Assembly (NCBI RefSeq): GCF_030525615.1
Contig: NZ_JAUNEJ010000002.1
Span: 1 to 64,000, forward strand
Direction: 5' to 3'
Length of the DNA: 64,000 nucleotides
Origin: Cutibacterium sp.
Lineage (GTDB): Bacteria > Actinomycetota > Actinomycetes > Propionibacteriales > Propionibacteriaceae
Shown: positions 27,953 through 39,074 of the stretch, piece by piece
How positions within the stretch are numbered: position 1 is the first letter of the stretch
Layout of the letters: each line of letters opens with the position of its first letter
Translations under genes and position numbers: made by a program
The notes under the pieces: generated by a model
The model's input: only the letters and a program-made list of their open reading frames with translations
What the model was told of the DNA's origin: nothing
Database searches by the model: none

Positions 27953-28521
27953 CAGGCTGCCCCCTTGTCCTTGTGCTCGTCAGCTCCGGTGGCCGGACCG
28001 GTTCGCACATCGTCCTGGCCAGAAGGAGGCAGGCCATTGAAGTAGTCGTCCTCGTCGTCTCCCAGACGGCGCGGGTGCGGCGGCTGCTCCATACCCTCCT
28101 TGAGCGGAGCGAGCAGCTCATCTTTGGTCCAGATGTGCTTGGCACGAGTGGTGTCGGCCAACTTGAAATCGTTGGTCATCGTCAAAGCACGAGTCGGGCA
28201 AGCCTCGATACACATTCCACACAGAATGCAGCGCAGGTAGTTGATCTCGTAGACACGACCGTAACGCTCACCGGGTGAGTAACGCTCCTCATCGGTGTTG
28301 TCGGCGCCCTCGACGTAGATAGCGTCTGCCGGGCACGCCCAGGCGCACAGCTCACATCCCACGCACTTCTCAAGCCCATCGGGCCAGCGATTGAGCTGGT
28401 GACGGCCATGCATACGCGGCGGCATGGGCTTTTCTTTGCCCTTCTCCGGGTATCCCTGGGTGAAGGGCTTACGGAACATCGTTTCGAAGGTGATCCCGAA
28501 TCCTGTCCAGGCTCCCATCAC
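27952..28521 (-). CDS. nuoI: NADH-quinone oxidoreductase subunit I
   Basis: A 189-residue ferredoxin-type subunit that holds clusters N6a and N6b. The two motifs are [12 protein letters not shown] and [33 protein letters not shown] stretch at the N-terminus is the amphipathic membrane anchor. The C-terminal tail of about 60 residues is acidic and lineage-specific. The start overlaps nuoH. Confidence 0.96.
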   Translation of the reverse strand: MMGAWTGFGITFETMFRKPFTQGYPEKGKEKPMPPRMHGRHQLNRWPDGLEKCVGCELCAWACPADAIYVEGADNTDEERYSPGERYGRVYEINYLRCILCGMCIEACPTRALTMTNDFKLADTTRAKHIWTKDELLAPLKEGMEQPPHPRRLGDDEDDYFNGLPPSGQDDVRTGPATGADEHKDKGAA

Positions 28522-29840
28522 AGACCTCCGTTCTCGTCGTGGTCTCGTCGCGCTACCGTCGTGGCCACTGCGGCCCCGGCCAACGGAGCCTCAACCTGAT
28601 GTGGCAATGGCGGCACCGGATAACCGCCTGCAAAGGCGTCAAAGGGTTCGTCAGTAGCCACCTCGGTCTTGGGTTCTTCCTTGTCTCCTGTGAACGCCCA
28701 GACGAGCAGGGCGGCCACGATAATCCCAACAACGATCATGAATATTGGGTTGCGGCCCCATCCCTCGTTGAGGACGGTGCGCCAGGCGGCGACCAGCAGA
28801 ACCCATCCCAACGACACCGGAATGAGGACCTTCCAGCCCAAATCCATGAAGTGGTCGTAGCGGAACCTCGGGATGGCCGCCCGTACCCACACGAAGAAGA
28901 AGATGACGAGCTGGGTCTTCAGGAAGAACCACAGCAGACCCCACCATCCGGAGTCGATGACACCGAAGTAGTTGAGCGGCCACGGGGCCCGGTAACCACC
29001 AAGGAACAAGGTGGTGCAGACAGCCGAGAGGGTGGCCATGTTGATGTACTCCGCCAGGAAGTACATGCCGTAGGGGAATCCGGAGTACTCCGTGATGTAA
29101 CCGCTGACAAGCTCCGACTCGCACTCTGGCAAGTCGAACGGTAGGCGGTTGGACTCACCGAACATCGTGATGACGTAAATGATGAAGCTCGGGATGAGCA
29201 GCAGCCAATAGTGCCCAGCTATGTGGGTGTCGAATCCTCCGATGGTCAGGTGACTGGCTTGGGACTCGACGATCTCGGACGTCGACATGGAACCCGAGAA
29301 GATAAACACCGTTACCAGGGACAGACCCATGGCGACCTCGTAGGAGATCATCTGGGCGCTGGAACGCAGCGATCCGAGCAAGGAGTAGGTGCCTGCCGAC
29401 GACCAGCCGGCCAGCACGACGCCGTAAATACCGATGGACGCCACCGCAAGAATGAACAACACGGCGACCGGAACGTCAGTGATCTGCAGCCTGGTGGTGT
29501 GACCGAAGATCGACACCTCGCCACCAAGCGGAATGACCGACCAGGACGCGAAGCAGGCGATACCCGCGATCACCGGCGCCAAGTTGAAGACAATCTTGTC
29601 GGCCCCCTTGGGGGTGACCATCTCTTTGAAGATGAGCTTCAAACCGTCACCGACAGCCTGGAACACACCACCGGCCCACGCCGAGTTCATGATCGGACCG
29701 ATACGGTTCTGCATCTTGGCCAGCACTCGGCGTTCAAACCACACATTGAAGATGGTCCACGCCAGCAGGATCACAAAGAGGACGACGACCTTGACGATTA
29801 TGAGCCACACCGGGTCAATGGTGGCCTCGAGGGGACTCAT
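28518..29840 (-). CDS. nuoH: NADH-quinone oxidoreductase subunit H
   Basis: A 440-residue membrane subunit that forms part of the quinone cavity. Conserved blocks are [18 protein letters not shown] (N-terminal loop), [20 protein letters not shown] (acidic loop at the quinone site) and [20 protein letters not shown] proline-rich hydrophilic tail of about 65 residues extends past the last membrane segment. ATGA overlaps join it to nuoG and nuoI. Confidence 0.96.
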   Translation of the reverse strand: MSPLEATIDPVWLIIVKVVVLFVILLAWTIFNVWFERRVLAKMQNRIGPIMNSAWAGGVFQAVGDGLKLIFKEMVTPKGADKIVFNLAPVIAGIACFASWSVIPLGGEVSIFGHTTRLQITDVPVAVLFILAVASIGIYGVVLAGWSSAGTYSLLGSLRSSAQMISYEVAMGLSLVTVFIFSGSMSTSEIVESQASHLTIGGFDTHIAGHYWLLLIPSFIIYVITMFGESNRLPFDLPECESELVSGYITEYSGFPYGMYFLAEYINMATLSAVCTTLFLGGYRAPWPLNYFGVIDSGWWGLLWFFLKTQLVIFFFVWVRAAIPRFRYDHFMDLGWKVLIPVSLGWVLLVAAWRTVLNEGWGRNPIFMIVVGIIVAALLVWAFTGDKEEPKTEVATDEPFDAFAGGYPVPPLPHQVEAPLAGAAVATTVARRDHDENGGL

Positions 29841-32275
29841 GCCACACCTGCCTCTCGGGAAGTATCAGATTCAACGGCGCTCAGCGAGACATAGGTTCCG
29901 GGAGCGTCGGGGACTGTGGTGCGGCTTTGCGGGGAGAGAGAATGACCGCGCAAGGACGGCACCCACACCGCCTCGGCCGACATCGTTGCGTCGATCTTGA
30001 CCGGAAGTCGCAGATTGATGGGTCCGGAAACGTCGATCAGGTCTCCGTTGGCCACACCCAACTGATCGGCTGTCAGCGGATTGATAACCGCGACGGGGGC
30101 CGGGGCGGTTGCAACCAAGGAGTCGGCACCCGTCAGGCTCGCCGATCCCTCCAACAACTGCCGCCACGTCTCTAGCACGCGACCAACATTTCCTGGCTCG
30201 ACCATGGGGGCCTGCGGCACAACAGGAGTCGTGGACTCCATCTTGGGGTGGTTGCCCTGCCACTGCCCAAGGTCGCGCCAAGCCTTGTGGGCCTGGGCGA
30301 CGGTGGCCAGCCCGGACACCGAGCCAAGCTGCGAACTCAAGGCGTCGAGAACGCGGATCTCGTTCATCGGGGTGGCGGCCTGCTTGTTGACCACTCGCAC
30401 TCGACCGGGGCGGTGCTCCCAGTTGAGGAAAGTCCCTGAGGTCTCTTCGAGCAAGCAGACTGGCAACACCACGTCAGCCCGCTCCGCAACCTCGGAGAAC
30501 CGCTGTTCCAGCGACACCACGAACCCGCAGCTTTCAACAGCCTCACGGGCTCCGGTTGGGTCAGGCAGGTCAGCCAGCTCCACTCCGGACACGACCAATG
30601 CCGACAGTTTGCCGTCTCGGGCAGCAGAGAGCATTCCGGCGGTATCAAGACCAGGATCGCTGGGAAGGTTATCGACACCCCAGGCAGCCGCAATGTCCAC
30701 GCGAGCCTTGGCGTCGTCAACGAAACGTCCGCCCGGCAGCAGCTGCGGCAGCAAGCCAGCCTCGATCGCCCCGATCTCACCGGCACGGCGAGGCACCCAG
30801 GCGACGCGAACCGTCGAGTCGAGAGCAACAATGGCCGAGAGAGTTCCGGGTCGGGTGGCGGCCCTCTCCCCCACCAACACGATGGTTCCCTCACCGATCG
30901 TGCCGTCAGCGACCAGCTGCTTCACGACCTCGGGTTCCTGGCCAGGCAGGCAGCGAGCCAGCTCGGCCCCCATCTTTGCCGAACCATTGGACAGGTGGGT
31001 TCCGACTGCCGTAATGGCAACCCTCTTGCGTCGCCACGCCTTGCGCAGTCGAAGGAAGATCATCGGGCATTCGTCCTCAGGTTCGAGATCCACCAGGACG
31101 ACGCGCGACGCGTTTTCCAGATCGGCGTAGGTCACCGACTCTTCGAGGCTGCGCCCGGCGACTGTGGCTGCCAGGAACGACGCCTCCTCAGCGGAGTGCG
31201 GACGAGAACGGAAGTCAACGTTGTTGGTGCCGAGAACGACACGTGCGAACCGTGACCATGCCAGGCAAGTTTCGACCGGCAGACGTCCACCGGTGAGGAC
31301 GCCGACGTTGGTACCAGCTTTCTTGAGTCCGGCGGCTGCCGTCTGCAGGGCTTCAGCCCACGACGCCTTCTCCAAGACTCCGTTACGGCGAACCAACGGG
31401 GTGGTCACTCGATCATCGCCACGGCCATAGCGGAAGGCGAACCGGCCCTTGTCACAGTTCCATTCCTCATTGACCTCCGGCAGGTTGCCGGCGTTGCGGC
31501 GCTTGACTTCGTAGTGGCGGTGGTCGGTGCGCAGCTGACATCCAGCCGCACAGTGCTCGCAGGTCGTTACTGTCGAAACGAGATCGAACGGACGCGAACG
31601 GAAGCGGTATTCGGAGCTAGTGAGGGCACCCACCGGGCAAATCTGAATGACGTTGCCCGAGAAGTAGGAGTTGAAGTCGTCGCCCTGGTAGGCCCCAATC
31701 TGGGAAACGGCACCGCGCTCTTGCAGATTGATGAAAGGATCACCAGCAATCTGATCGGCGAACCTGGTGCAGCGCTGGCACAACACGCACCGTTCGCGAT
31801 CCAGCAACACCTGGGCCGAAATGTTGATCGGCTTGGGATAGGTGCGCTTGACCCCGCCGTAGCGGGACTCCCCGCGTCCGTTGGCCATCGCCTGGTTCTG
31901 CAGCGGGCATTCGCCGCCCTTGTCACAGATCGGGCAGTCCAACGGATGGTTGATGAGGAGAAACTCCAGCATCCCCTCCTGGGCCTTGCGAGCCATCTCG
32001 GAGCTGACCTGAGTCTTGACGATCATTCCCTCAGCTACCGGCATGGTGCATGACGGCTGCGGCTTGGGGAAACCACGCCCGTTGCCAGCGTCGGGAATCT
32101 CGACGAGACACTCACGACAGGCACCGGCTGGGTCGAGCAGCGGGTGGTCGCAGAACCTCGGAATAGCGGTGCCGATGGACTCGGCGGCACGAATGATGAG
32201 GGTTCCCTTGGGGACACTCACCTGCTGACCATCGATGGTGCAGGTGACAAGCTCGACGGGTTTGTTCTGGCTCAT
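29837..32275 (-). CDS. nuoG: NADH-quinone oxidoreductase subunit G
   Basis: An 812-residue peripheral-arm subunit. The N-terminus carries the [2Fe-2S] N1b ligands (CDHPLLDPAGACREC plus a later Cys), then HPLDCPICDKGGEC with the His ligand for N5, then CVLCQRC for N4. CEHCAAGC followed 27 residues later by Cys gives the extra N7 cluster, present in only some lineages. The rest is a molybdopterin-oxidoreductase-like domain that binds no cofactor in complex I. The C-terminal half is diverged compared with the Fe-S part. Confidence 0.95.
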   Translation of the reverse strand: MSQNKPVELVTCTIDGQQVSVPKGTLIIRAAESIGTAIPRFCDHPLLDPAGACRECLVEIPDAGNGRGFPKPQPSCTMPVAEGMIVKTQVSSEMARKAQEGMLEFLLINHPLDCPICDKGGECPLQNQAMANGRGESRYGGVKRTYPKPINISAQVLLDRERCVLCQRCTRFADQIAGDPFINLQERGAVSQIGAYQGDDFNSYFSGNVIQICPVGALTSSEYRFRSRPFDLVSTVTTCEHCAAGCQLRTDHRHYEVKRRNAGNLPEVNEEWNCDKGRFAFRYGRGDDRVTTPLVRRNGVLEKASWAEALQTAAAGLKKAGTNVGVLTGGRLPVETCLAWSRFARVVLGTNNVDFRSRPHSAEEASFLAATVAGRSLEESVTYADLENASRVVLVDLEPEDECPMIFLRLRKAWRRKRVAITAVGTHLSNGSAKMGAELARCLPGQEPEVVKQLVADGTIGEGTIVLVGERAATRPGTLSAIVALDSTVRVAWVPRRAGEIGAIEAGLLPQLLPGGRFVDDAKARVDIAAAWGVDNLPSDPGLDTAGMLSAARDGKLSALVVSGVELADLPDPTGAREAVESCGFVVSLEQRFSEVAERADVVLPVCLLEETSGTFLNWEHRPGRVRVVNKQAATPMNEIRVLDALSSQLGSVSGLATVAQAHKAWRDLGQWQGNHPKMESTTPVVPQAPMVEPGNVGRVLETWRQLLEGSASLTGADSLVATAPAPVAVINPLTADQLGVANGDLIDVSGPINLRLPVKIDATMSAEAVWVPSLRGHSLSPQSRTTVPDAPGTYVSLSAVESDTSREAGVA

Positions 32276-33606
32276 GCTCCAGCCCCTTCCAGGACTCGGC
32301 GGTCAGCGTCGGTGAAGATTGAGCTGCGCTCGTACGGCAGGTACTCCCACGCCGGAATACCACGGCACCCAGCTTCAAACTCGTCGCGGAAGTGACCGAC
32401 GGCTCCACGCACACAGCCCACAGCACCGTCAGCCAGCGCACAGAAGGAACGACCGCCGATGTTGTCGACGATATTGAGCAGCTTGTCGACGTCACCCTCC
32501 TGGCCTTCGCCCGCCTCAATGCGACGCAGCAGCTGGACAACCCACCAGGTGCCCTCACGACACGGGGTGCACTTTCCACAGGACTCGTGCTTGTAGAACT
32601 CCAGCCAGCGCAGCGTGACGCGAACCACCGAGGTCGTCTCGTCAAAGCACTGCAAGGCCTTGGTACCCAACATCGACTTGGCCCCCATCATCCCCTCGTA
32701 GTCGAGTGGGGTGTCCAAGTCATCTGGCGTCAGCAACGGCGTTGAGGAACCACCCGGGGTGAAGAACTTCAACTCGTGGCCCTCACGCATACCCCCGGAG
32801 ATGTCGAGCAGCTGACGCAAAGTCGTGCCCATCGGGGCCTCATACTGGCCCGGATGGGCCACATGGCCAGACAGCGAGTAAATGGTGAACCCGTCGGACT
32901 TCTCGGTGCCCATCGACTTAAACCATTCCTTGCCGTTACGCAAGATCGACGGCACCGTCGAGATCGACTCAACGTTGTTGATGACCGTCGGGCTGGCGTA
33001 CAGACCAGCAACAGCCGGGAACGGGGGACGCAGACGAGGCTGACCACGACGTCCCTCCAAGGAGTCAAGCAGGGCCGTCTCCTCACCACAGATGTAGGCG
33101 CCAGCGCCAGCATGAACAACGACATCAAGGTCATAGCCGGAACCGAGAATGTTCTTGCCGATATATCCAGCCGAGTAGGCCTCGCGCACTGCCTGCTGAA
33201 CACGTCGGATGACGTGCAGCACCTCGCCGCGAATGTAGATGAATGCCGCCTTCGCCTTAATAGCGTAGGCAGAAATGATGACTCCCTCGACGAGAGTGTG
33301 CGGGGAAGCCATCATGAGCGGCATGTCCTTGCAGGTGCCCGGCTCAGACTCATCACCGTTGACGACCAAGTAGGTCGGATTCGGGTTGTCCTTGGGCACG
33401 AAGGACCACTTCACACCGGTGGGGAATCCAGCACCGCCACGGCCACGCAAGTTGGCGTCCTTAACCAGCGAGACGACGTCATCGGGCTGCATCGTCAAAG
33501 CCTTACGAAGCCCGGTGTAGCCGCCCCGGCGCTCATAGTTGAGCAGCTTCCAGCTGCGCTCATCATCCCAGTTGGCCGACAGAACCGGGGTTAGTGGATC
33601 GGTCAC
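32272..33606 (-). CDS. nuoF: NADH-quinone oxidoreductase subunit F
   Basis: A 444-residue subunit that binds NADH and FMN and holds the N3 [4Fe-4S] cluster. LRGRGGAGFPTGVKW is the FMN/NADH loop, GAGAYICGEETALL the second nucleotide block, and ESCGKCTPCREG plus a later Cys the cluster ligands. It receives hydride from NADH. ATGA overlaps link it to nuoE and nuoG. Confidence 0.97.
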   Translation of the reverse strand: MTDPLTPVLSANWDDERSWKLLNYERRGGYTGLRKALTMQPDDVVSLVKDANLRGRGGAGFPTGVKWSFVPKDNPNPTYLVVNGDESEPGTCKDMPLMMASPHTLVEGVIISAYAIKAKAAFIYIRGEVLHVIRRVQQAVREAYSAGYIGKNILGSGYDLDVVVHAGAGAYICGEETALLDSLEGRRGQPRLRPPFPAVAGLYASPTVINNVESISTVPSILRNGKEWFKSMGTEKSDGFTIYSLSGHVAHPGQYEAPMGTTLRQLLDISGGMREGHELKFFTPGGSSTPLLTPDDLDTPLDYEGMMGAKSMLGTKALQCFDETTSVVRVTLRWLEFYKHESCGKCTPCREGTWWVVQLLRRIEAGEGQEGDVDKLLNIVDNIGGRSFCALADGAVGCVRGAVGHFRDEFEAGCRGIPAWEYLPYERSSIFTDADRRVLEGAGA

Positions 33607-34388
33607 TTCTTCTCCTCCTCCACAGGCTCAGCAGGAGCGGGCAGGTCGTTCGGATCTGGTGCCTTCCAGCCGTTCTGCTTGGCCAGTCGCACACCCCGCA
33701 GGGACGCCTCACCAGCGCTCGGACCCTCATCGGCGCGTCCATCGGGGAAACCGGCGAGAACGCGCTCTGCCTCGCGCCAACTGGTGATCTTCGCACCTCG
33801 GGTGGAGTGAACCTCTTCGTCGCGAGCCAGAGCGTCAAGGATTTCCTCGGCGCGTACCGGGGTCATATTGTCCATGTACTCCCAGTTCACCATCATGATC
33901 GGGGCGAAGTCGCAGGCGGCGTTGCACTCCAGACGTTCCAGGGAGAACTTGCCGTCAGGAGTTGTCTCGCCCTCCTTGATACCGAGCTTCTTCTCCACCC
34001 GGGCGAGCACCTCCTCGCCACCCATGACGGCGCACAGCGCGGTGGTACACACACCAATGTGGTGCTGGCCAGCCGGGTGCTTCTTGTACATGGTGTAGAA
34101 GGTCGCAACTCCGGAAACCTGAGCAGTCGTAATACCCAGCACCTCAGCCGCCGTCTCAACGCCTACCGGGGAAATCCGCCCATCCACCGACTGCACCAGG
34201 TGCAAGATCGGCAACAGAGCCGAGCGCGGATCGGGGTAGCGCGCGGCAATCTGGCGCATTTCCTCAATGGTGTGTTCGTCGATATTGGTCGAACGGTCGG
34301 ACTGATCGACTCCCCCGCTCCCCGAGAAGTCCGAGTGGAAGGACTCGACGTAGGGGTATCCCAAATTGACGGGTTCGCGATCGCTCAT
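33603..34388 (-). CDS. nuoE: NADH-quinone oxidoreductase subunit E
   Basis: A 261-residue thioredoxin-fold subunit with the N1a [2Fe-2S] cluster: CTTALC and CNAAC supply the four cysteines. ATG 34388 overlaps the nuoD stop (ATGA) and is chosen over the in-frame extension to 34463, which runs into nuoD. A C-terminal extension of about 80 residues, ending in PVEEEKK, is longer than in E. coli. Confidence 0.95.
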   Translation of the reverse strand: MSDREPVNLGYPYVESFHSDFSGSGGVDQSDRSTNIDEHTIEEMRQIAARYPDPRSALLPILHLVQSVDGRISPVGVETAAEVLGITTAQVSGVATFYTMYKKHPAGQHHIGVCTTALCAVMGGEEVLARVEKKLGIKEGETTPDGKFSLERLECNAACDFAPIMMVNWEYMDNMTPVRAEEILDALARDEEVHSTRGAKITSWREAERVLAGFPDGRADEGPSAGEASLRGVRLAKQNGWKAPDPNDLPAPAEPVEEEKK

Positions 34389-35686
34389 CGGTCGACTCCT
34401 CCCATGACGGGGTCCAGGGATGCCAAGGACGGCACCACGTCGGAAAGCATTCCACCCTCGCACAGGGCGGGCAGAGACTGCACATTGACGAATCCGGGGT
34501 CACGCAAGTGGGAGCGGTAGGGACGCACACCACCGTCCGAGACGAGGTGGCATCCGAGCTCACCGCCGGCACCCTCGATGGCCTGATAGACCTGGCCCGC
34601 AGGCACCCGGAACCCCTCAGTGACAATCTTGAAGTGGTGGATGAGGGCCTCCATCGACTCGCCCATGATGTGGCGAATATGCTCGTTGGAATTACCCTGA
34701 CCGTCCGGCCCCAGAGCCAGCTCCGCAGGCCAAGCAATGTGCGGGTCCTCCACCATGTGACGATCGCCCTGGGTGTCCTCGAGGCGCTTGAGACACTGCT
34801 TGAGGATACGCACCGACTGGTCCATCTCCTCCAGGCGAATACGGAACCGTCCGTAACAGTCGCAGGTATCCCAGGTCGCGACGTCAAAGTCGTAGGTCTC
34901 GTAGCCGCAGTAGGGCTGTGTCTTGCGCAGATCCCACGGCAGGCCGGTAGCGCGCAGGGCCGGACCTGTGACGCCCAAGGCCATGCATGTGGACAGGTCG
35001 GCGTAACCGATGTCCTTGGTACGGGCCTTGAAGATCGGGTTCTCGTTGCAGAACAGACCGATCTCGGGAAGGTACTTCTCCATACGCTTGATGAGGTCGC
35101 GCAGCTGGTCCAACCCGGTCTCAGGCAAATCGCTAGCGACGCCACCCGGACGAATCCAGGCGTTGTTCATCCGCAGACCGGTGACGGCCTGGTTGAACTC
35201 CAGGATGATCTCGCGCTCCCTCAAACCAACCTCGGCCACCGAGGAGGCCCCGAGTTCCAGACCGCCAGTACCCACTGCAATGAGGTGAGAAGAAATGCGG
35301 TTGAGTTCGGTAATCATCACGCGCAGGACCTTCGCGCGCTCCGGGATGTCGTCGGTAATACCCAACAGCTTCTCGACAGCAAGGCAGTACACCAGCTCGT
35401 TGAAGAAGTTCGCGACGTAGTTACATCGCGTCATGAAAGCCACACCCTGGGTCCAGGTGCGGAACTCCATATTCTTCTCGATACCGGTGTGAAGGAAGCC
35501 GATACCAACACGCAAGTCGGTCACCGACTCGCCATCCAGCTCAATAATGAGCCTCATGACGCCGTGAGTGGATGGGTGAGACGGCCCAAAGTTGACGACG
35601 ACGGTCTCGTCGCCACGCTCGGCAGCCTCGTCGACGATCTGGGCCCAGTCGCCGCCCTGGGACAAGTACTCGTGGTTCTCGCTCAT
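34385..35686 (-). CDS. nuoD: NADH-quinone oxidoreductase subunit D
   Basis: A 433-residue 49-kDa-type subunit at the quinone site. [14 protein letters not shown] is the conserved N-terminal loop with the quinone-contacting His, and DPVMGGVDR at the C-terminus is the family ending. It does not carry a cluster. It is fused to neither nuoC nor nuoB. One-base overlap with nuoC. Confidence 0.97.
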   Translation of the reverse strand: MSENHEYLSQGGDWAQIVDEAAERGDETVVVNFGPSHPSTHGVMRLIIELDGESVTDLRVGIGFLHTGIEKNMEFRTWTQGVAFMTRCNYVANFFNELVYCLAVEKLLGITDDIPERAKVLRVMITELNRISSHLIAVGTGGLELGASSVAEVGLREREIILEFNQAVTGLRMNNAWIRPGGVASDLPETGLDQLRDLIKRMEKYLPEIGLFCNENPIFKARTKDIGYADLSTCMALGVTGPALRATGLPWDLRKTQPYCGYETYDFDVATWDTCDCYGRFRIRLEEMDQSVRILKQCLKRLEDTQGDRHMVEDPHIAWPAELALGPDGQGNSNEHIRHIMGESMEALIHHFKIVTEGFRVPAGQVYQAIEGAGGELGCHLVSDGGVRPYRSHLRDPGFVNVQSLPALCEGGMLSDVVPSLASLDPVMGGVDR

Positions 35687-36516
35687 CAGTTGTAGCTCCT
35701 GCGCTGGTCCGGCGGTGGTACGACAGCACCCTTGTACTCGATCGGGATACCACCGAGCGGATAGTCCTTACGCTGCGGGTGACCGACCCAATCGTCGGGC
35801 ATCAGGATGCGAGTAAGAGCCGGGTGACCGTCGAAGATGACTCCGAACATGTCCCAAGCCTCACGCTCCTGGAAGTCCACGTGCGGGTAGACCGACACAA
35901 TGCTGGGGACGTGTGGCAGCGAGTCAACGTCACTGCGACCGGTACGTACCACGTCCTCCTGTCCCGGATCGGCCAGCGCAACTTCGAGACGGATACGACG
36001 GTTATGGGTCATCGACAGCAGGTCGTAGACGACATGCATTTCACGACCCTTCATGTGCGGGTAGTGCACACACGTCAGACAAGAACAGCTCTCAAATCGC
36101 AAGGCCTCGTCATCACGCAGCACTTTGACCAGATCCAGCAGCTTCTCGGGACGGACAAAAAACGTGATTTCGCCGCGATCGACAAGGGTCAACCCATCAG
36201 AGAAGTCTGGGACCAGCTCCTCCATCCGGTCAGCCACTTCGTCAAACCAGCCGCCGTAAGGACGTTCCGAGCTGCCGGGAATCTCGACGGTGCGGACGAT
36301 ACCGCCATAGCCAGAGGTATCGCCGGGACCGGAGGTTGCCCCCCACATACCCTTACGGGTGTCGATCCGACGATCCTCCTGGGTCCACCGCCTCCCCTTG
36401 GCCGGGGTGTGAGCCTGGTCTGGATGGCTGGCGTCGAGGAAATTGCGGCCGTCGGGGATACGGTCCCCGGAGTCCGAGCCGCCGGCGGCACCGCGCGGAG
36501 TCGGCTTGTCACTCAT
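35686..36516 (-). CDS. nuoC: NADH-quinone oxidoreductase subunit C
   Basis: A 276-residue 30-kDa-type subunit. ERE-type signature is seen as [18 protein letters not shown], followed by the tail [19 protein letters not shown]. The N-terminal 70 residues are a hydrophilic, lineage-specific extension. It starts in the nuoB stop (ATGA). Confidence 0.96.
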   Translation of the reverse strand: MSDKPTPRGAAGGSDSGDRIPDGRNFLDASHPDQAHTPAKGRRWTQEDRRIDTRKGMWGATSGPGDTSGYGGIVRTVEIPGSSERPYGGWFDEVADRMEELVPDFSDGLTLVDRGEITFFVRPEKLLDLVKVLRDDEALRFESCSCLTCVHYPHMKGREMHVVYDLLSMTHNRRIRLEVALADPGQEDVVRTGRSDVDSLPHVPSIVSVYPHVDFQEREAWDMFGVIFDGHPALTRILMPDDWVGHPQRKDYPLGGIPIEYKGAVVPPPDQRRSYN

Positions 36517-37070
36517 CGCATGAGCCCCTTCTGCTCGAGGGTGGTCGGGGTCTCGAGGGCCCGCTTCTCCTTGGCAGCCTCAACTTCGGACATATGGCCC
36601 ATCAGCGGCCAGTGCTGAATCTGCTCACGAATCTTGAAGATGGCGTCGATGAGCATGTCCGGGGTGGGCGGGCAGCCTGGCAGGTAGACGTCCACCGGGA
36701 CGATGTGGTCACAACCCTGAATGACGGCATAGTTGTTGAAGATACCGCCCGACGACGCGCATGCGCCCATCGAGATAACCCACTTAGGCTCAGGCATTTG
36801 GTCGTAGAGCTGGCGGACCACCGGAGCCATCTTCTGACTCACGCGACCCGAAACAATCATGAGATCAGCCTGACGGGGGGAGGCACGGAACACCTCATGG
36901 CCCCAGCGGGCGGCGTCGGCACGCGGGCCGCCGTAGGAGATCATCTCGATGGCGCAGCAGGCCAGGCCCATCGTCAGGGGCCAGAACGAGGTCTTGCGCA
37001 GCCACCCGACAATGGCCTCCATCGAGGTCATCACGATTCCAGCTGGGACATCGGCGTCGTACTCAGCCAT
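36513..37070 (-). CDS. nuoB: NADH-quinone oxidoreductase subunit B
   Basis: A 185-residue subunit that binds terminal cluster N2. The ligands are the tandem cysteines in LACCAIEM and the later cysteines in MGACASSGG and LPGCPP. It passes electrons to menaquinone together with NuoD. It follows nuoA after a 90-bp gap. Confidence 0.97.
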   Translation of the reverse strand: MAEYDADVPAGIVMTSMEAIVGWLRKTSFWPLTMGLACCAIEMISYGGPRADAARWGHEVFRASPRQADLMIVSGRVSQKMAPVVRQLYDQMPEPKWVISMGACASSGGIFNNYAVIQGCDHIVPVDVYLPGCPPTPDMLIDAIFKIREQIQHWPLMGHMSEVEAAKEKRALETPTTLEQKGLMR

Positions 37071-37160
37071 CTGGTGCGTCCTTCCTTTCAGACGTTGACT
37101 GACGCGGCAGCGGGCCGCTCGAACGTTAGTTCAACGCGGCCTGCAAGCCGCAGCGGTAGA

Positions 37161-37520
37161 TCAGGTCCAATCCAGGCCGCCACGGCGGCGGATGTAGAGG
37201 TAAGGGATGAACACCATCGCGACGAACAGCACCATCTCCACCAGGGCAAAGACACCGAGATGGTCGAAATCGACGGCCCACGGGTACAGGAACATGATGT
37301 CGATATCGAAGACAATGTAGAGCATTGCGACGACGAAGAACTTGACGGGGAACTTCCCGCCACCAGCTGGCTGTGGCGTCGGCTCAATGCCGCATTCGTA
37401 GATTTCGTGCTTGGCGCGGTTGGGTCGCTTCACTGCAAGAAGGACGTTGACTGTGATAGTCGCGAGCACGAAGACCGCACCCAGGATGATCATCCCCACC
37501 AGGGGGGCGTATCCGTTCAT
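37161..37520 (-). CDS. nuoA: NADH-quinone oxidoreductase subunit A
   Basis: A 119-residue, three-span subunit. ATG 37520 (MNGYAPLVG) is preceded by GGTGGTGAG and gives the usual length; the extension to 37544 is unlikely. The conserved loop YECGIEP holds the Cys that is exposed in the active/deactive transition in other species. It is the first gene of the nuoA-nuoN operon, so the operon promoter should lie in 37521-37640, though I could not assign clear boxes. Confidence 0.95.
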   Translation of the reverse strand: MNGYAPLVGMIILGAVFVLATITVNVLLAVKRPNRAKHEIYECGIEPTPQPAGGGKFPVKFFVVAMLYIVFDIDIMFLYPWAVDFDHLGVFALVEMVLFVAMVFIPYLYIRRRGGLDWT

Positions 37521-37640
37521 CTCACCACCTTTGGTCTGCACCATTCGCTCTGACCTTACGACTCACACTTACATTCGGGTACTTTGGGTGACCTAAGTTG
37601 CGATAATGCGTCGTCAGGTGGCAGGCGAGGGTGATTGGAC

Positions 37641-38903
37641 TCACACCGACGGGGCAATCCTCGTCAGGGTCCTGATAATACGATCATCCAGGTCTCCGCC
37701 CTTGGAATCTGTGAGATTTGCCAACAATTTGTTGACGAACCGCATGAGTCGACGACGCGGAAGGCCGTAGGTCGTGCAGATCTTCATGACTCGGGGATCG
37801 CCGATGAGTCGGACGAAGATCGTCCCGAGACGGTAGTAGCCACCGAAGTGCTGCTGAAGCGCGCGTGGGTATCCTTGCAGCGCCTTCTCTGCGGCCGGAG
37901 TGCCGTGACCTCGGTAATGGGCCTCCGCGATGGCGTCAGCGGCCATCTCGCCGGCTTCCAGGGCGTAATCGATCCCCTCCCCGTTGAAGGGGTTGACCAT
38001 ACCGCCGGAGTCCCCTACCAACAACAAGCCATTGAGATAGTGCGGTTGACGGTTGAATGCCATCGGCAGCGCAGCTCCTCGGATCGGCCCTTCCCGGTGC
38101 TCCTCGTCAAGGGTCCACTCGGCTGGCATGTGGAACAGCCAGCGCTTCATGAGAGAGCGGTAATCGGTGTGGCCGAATGCGGCAGAAGAATTGAGCATCC
38201 CCAAACCGATGTTGACTGTTCCATCGCCCTCGGGGAAGGCCCAACCGTATCCAGGCAGCAGGTCGGACTGGTGCGCGGCGCCATCCCACAGCTCCAGCCA
38301 ACTCTCCAGATGGGGTGCCTCAGACAGCGGGGAGCGGTAGTAGGCACGCACCGCCACGCCCATGGGACGGTCATCGCGCTTGTGAAGTCCCATCGCCAAG
38401 CCGAGGCGAGACGAGTTACCGTCAGCCGCAACAACGACCGGCGCGCAGTACACCCGGTCATCGGAAGTCCGAACGCCCCGGATACGGCCGCGAGGGCCAA
38501 GGATAGGTTCGGTGACGTTGGCCCCTTCGACCAAGGTGACGCCTTGGGACTCGGCATGACGGGCCAGACGCTCGTCTAGGATCGTACGTCGGCACACCAT
38601 GCCGAAATTCGGGTAATCGGCCAGCTCAGGCCAGGGAAGAACGAACGGAGCGATACGTCCGCCGTGGATTCGCAGTCCCTCGGTGTGCTTCCAGCCAGCT
38701 TCCTCGGAGACGTCAATACCCAGCCGGATAAGCTGCTTCACCGCACGAGGAGTAAGTCCGTCACCACAAACCTTGTCACGGGGAAAGGTCGCCTTCTCCA
38801 ACAAGGTGACGTGCAGCCCCCTGCGAGCAAGGTGCGTAGCGGCGGCTGAGCCACCAGGCCCAGCACCGACCACGACGACGTCGGACTCGATCTGGCTCGT
38901 CAC
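37641..38903 (-). CDS. Geranylgeranyl reductase family FAD enzyme (menaquinone chain reductase)
   Basis: A flavoprotein of 420 residues. The start is GTG 38903, with AGGAGGGG just before it; the open frame runs to 39290 but has no better site. VVVGAGPGGSAAATHLA is the FAD Rossmann motif, CGDGLTPRAV is a family block, and GDSGGMVNPFNGEGIDYAL is the second FAD/GD motif. Family members saturate isoprenoid double bonds; in actinobacteria MenJ does so on the menaquinone side chain. Its place between nuo and men genes supports that substrate. It is divergent from the menF-like gene. Confidence 0.88.
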   Translation of the reverse strand: MTSQIESDVVVVGAGPGGSAAATHLARRGLHVTLLEKATFPRDKVCGDGLTPRAVKQLIRLGIDVSEEAGWKHTEGLRIHGGRIAPFVLPWPELADYPNFGMVCRRTILDERLARHAESQGVTLVEGANVTEPILGPRGRIRGVRTSDDRVYCAPVVVAADGNSSRLGLAMGLHKRDDRPMGVAVRAYYRSPLSEAPHLESWLELWDGAAHQSDLLPGYGWAFPEGDGTVNIGLGMLNSSAAFGHTDYRSLMKRWLFHMPAEWTLDEEHREGPIRGAALPMAFNRQPHYLNGLLLVGDSGGMVNPFNGEGIDYALEAGEMAADAIAEAHYRGHGTPAAEKALQGYPRALQQHFGGYYRLGTIFVRLIGDPRVMKICTTYGLPRRRLMRFVNKLLANLTDSKGGDLDDRIIRTLTRIAPSV

Positions 38904-39074
38904 GTAGGCCCCTCCTATAGCAGGAAATGACGCCGGGATCTCGGCGATATGCATGGGCGAGTCTAGACGGTGGGGTTGGCGACAGAAGTCAGTCCCTGGC
39001 CGGGGAGAGCAATACACCTCGACCCGCCGTGGACAGCACCTACTGCATAACACCCCCTCGGTTATCCTGCAAAG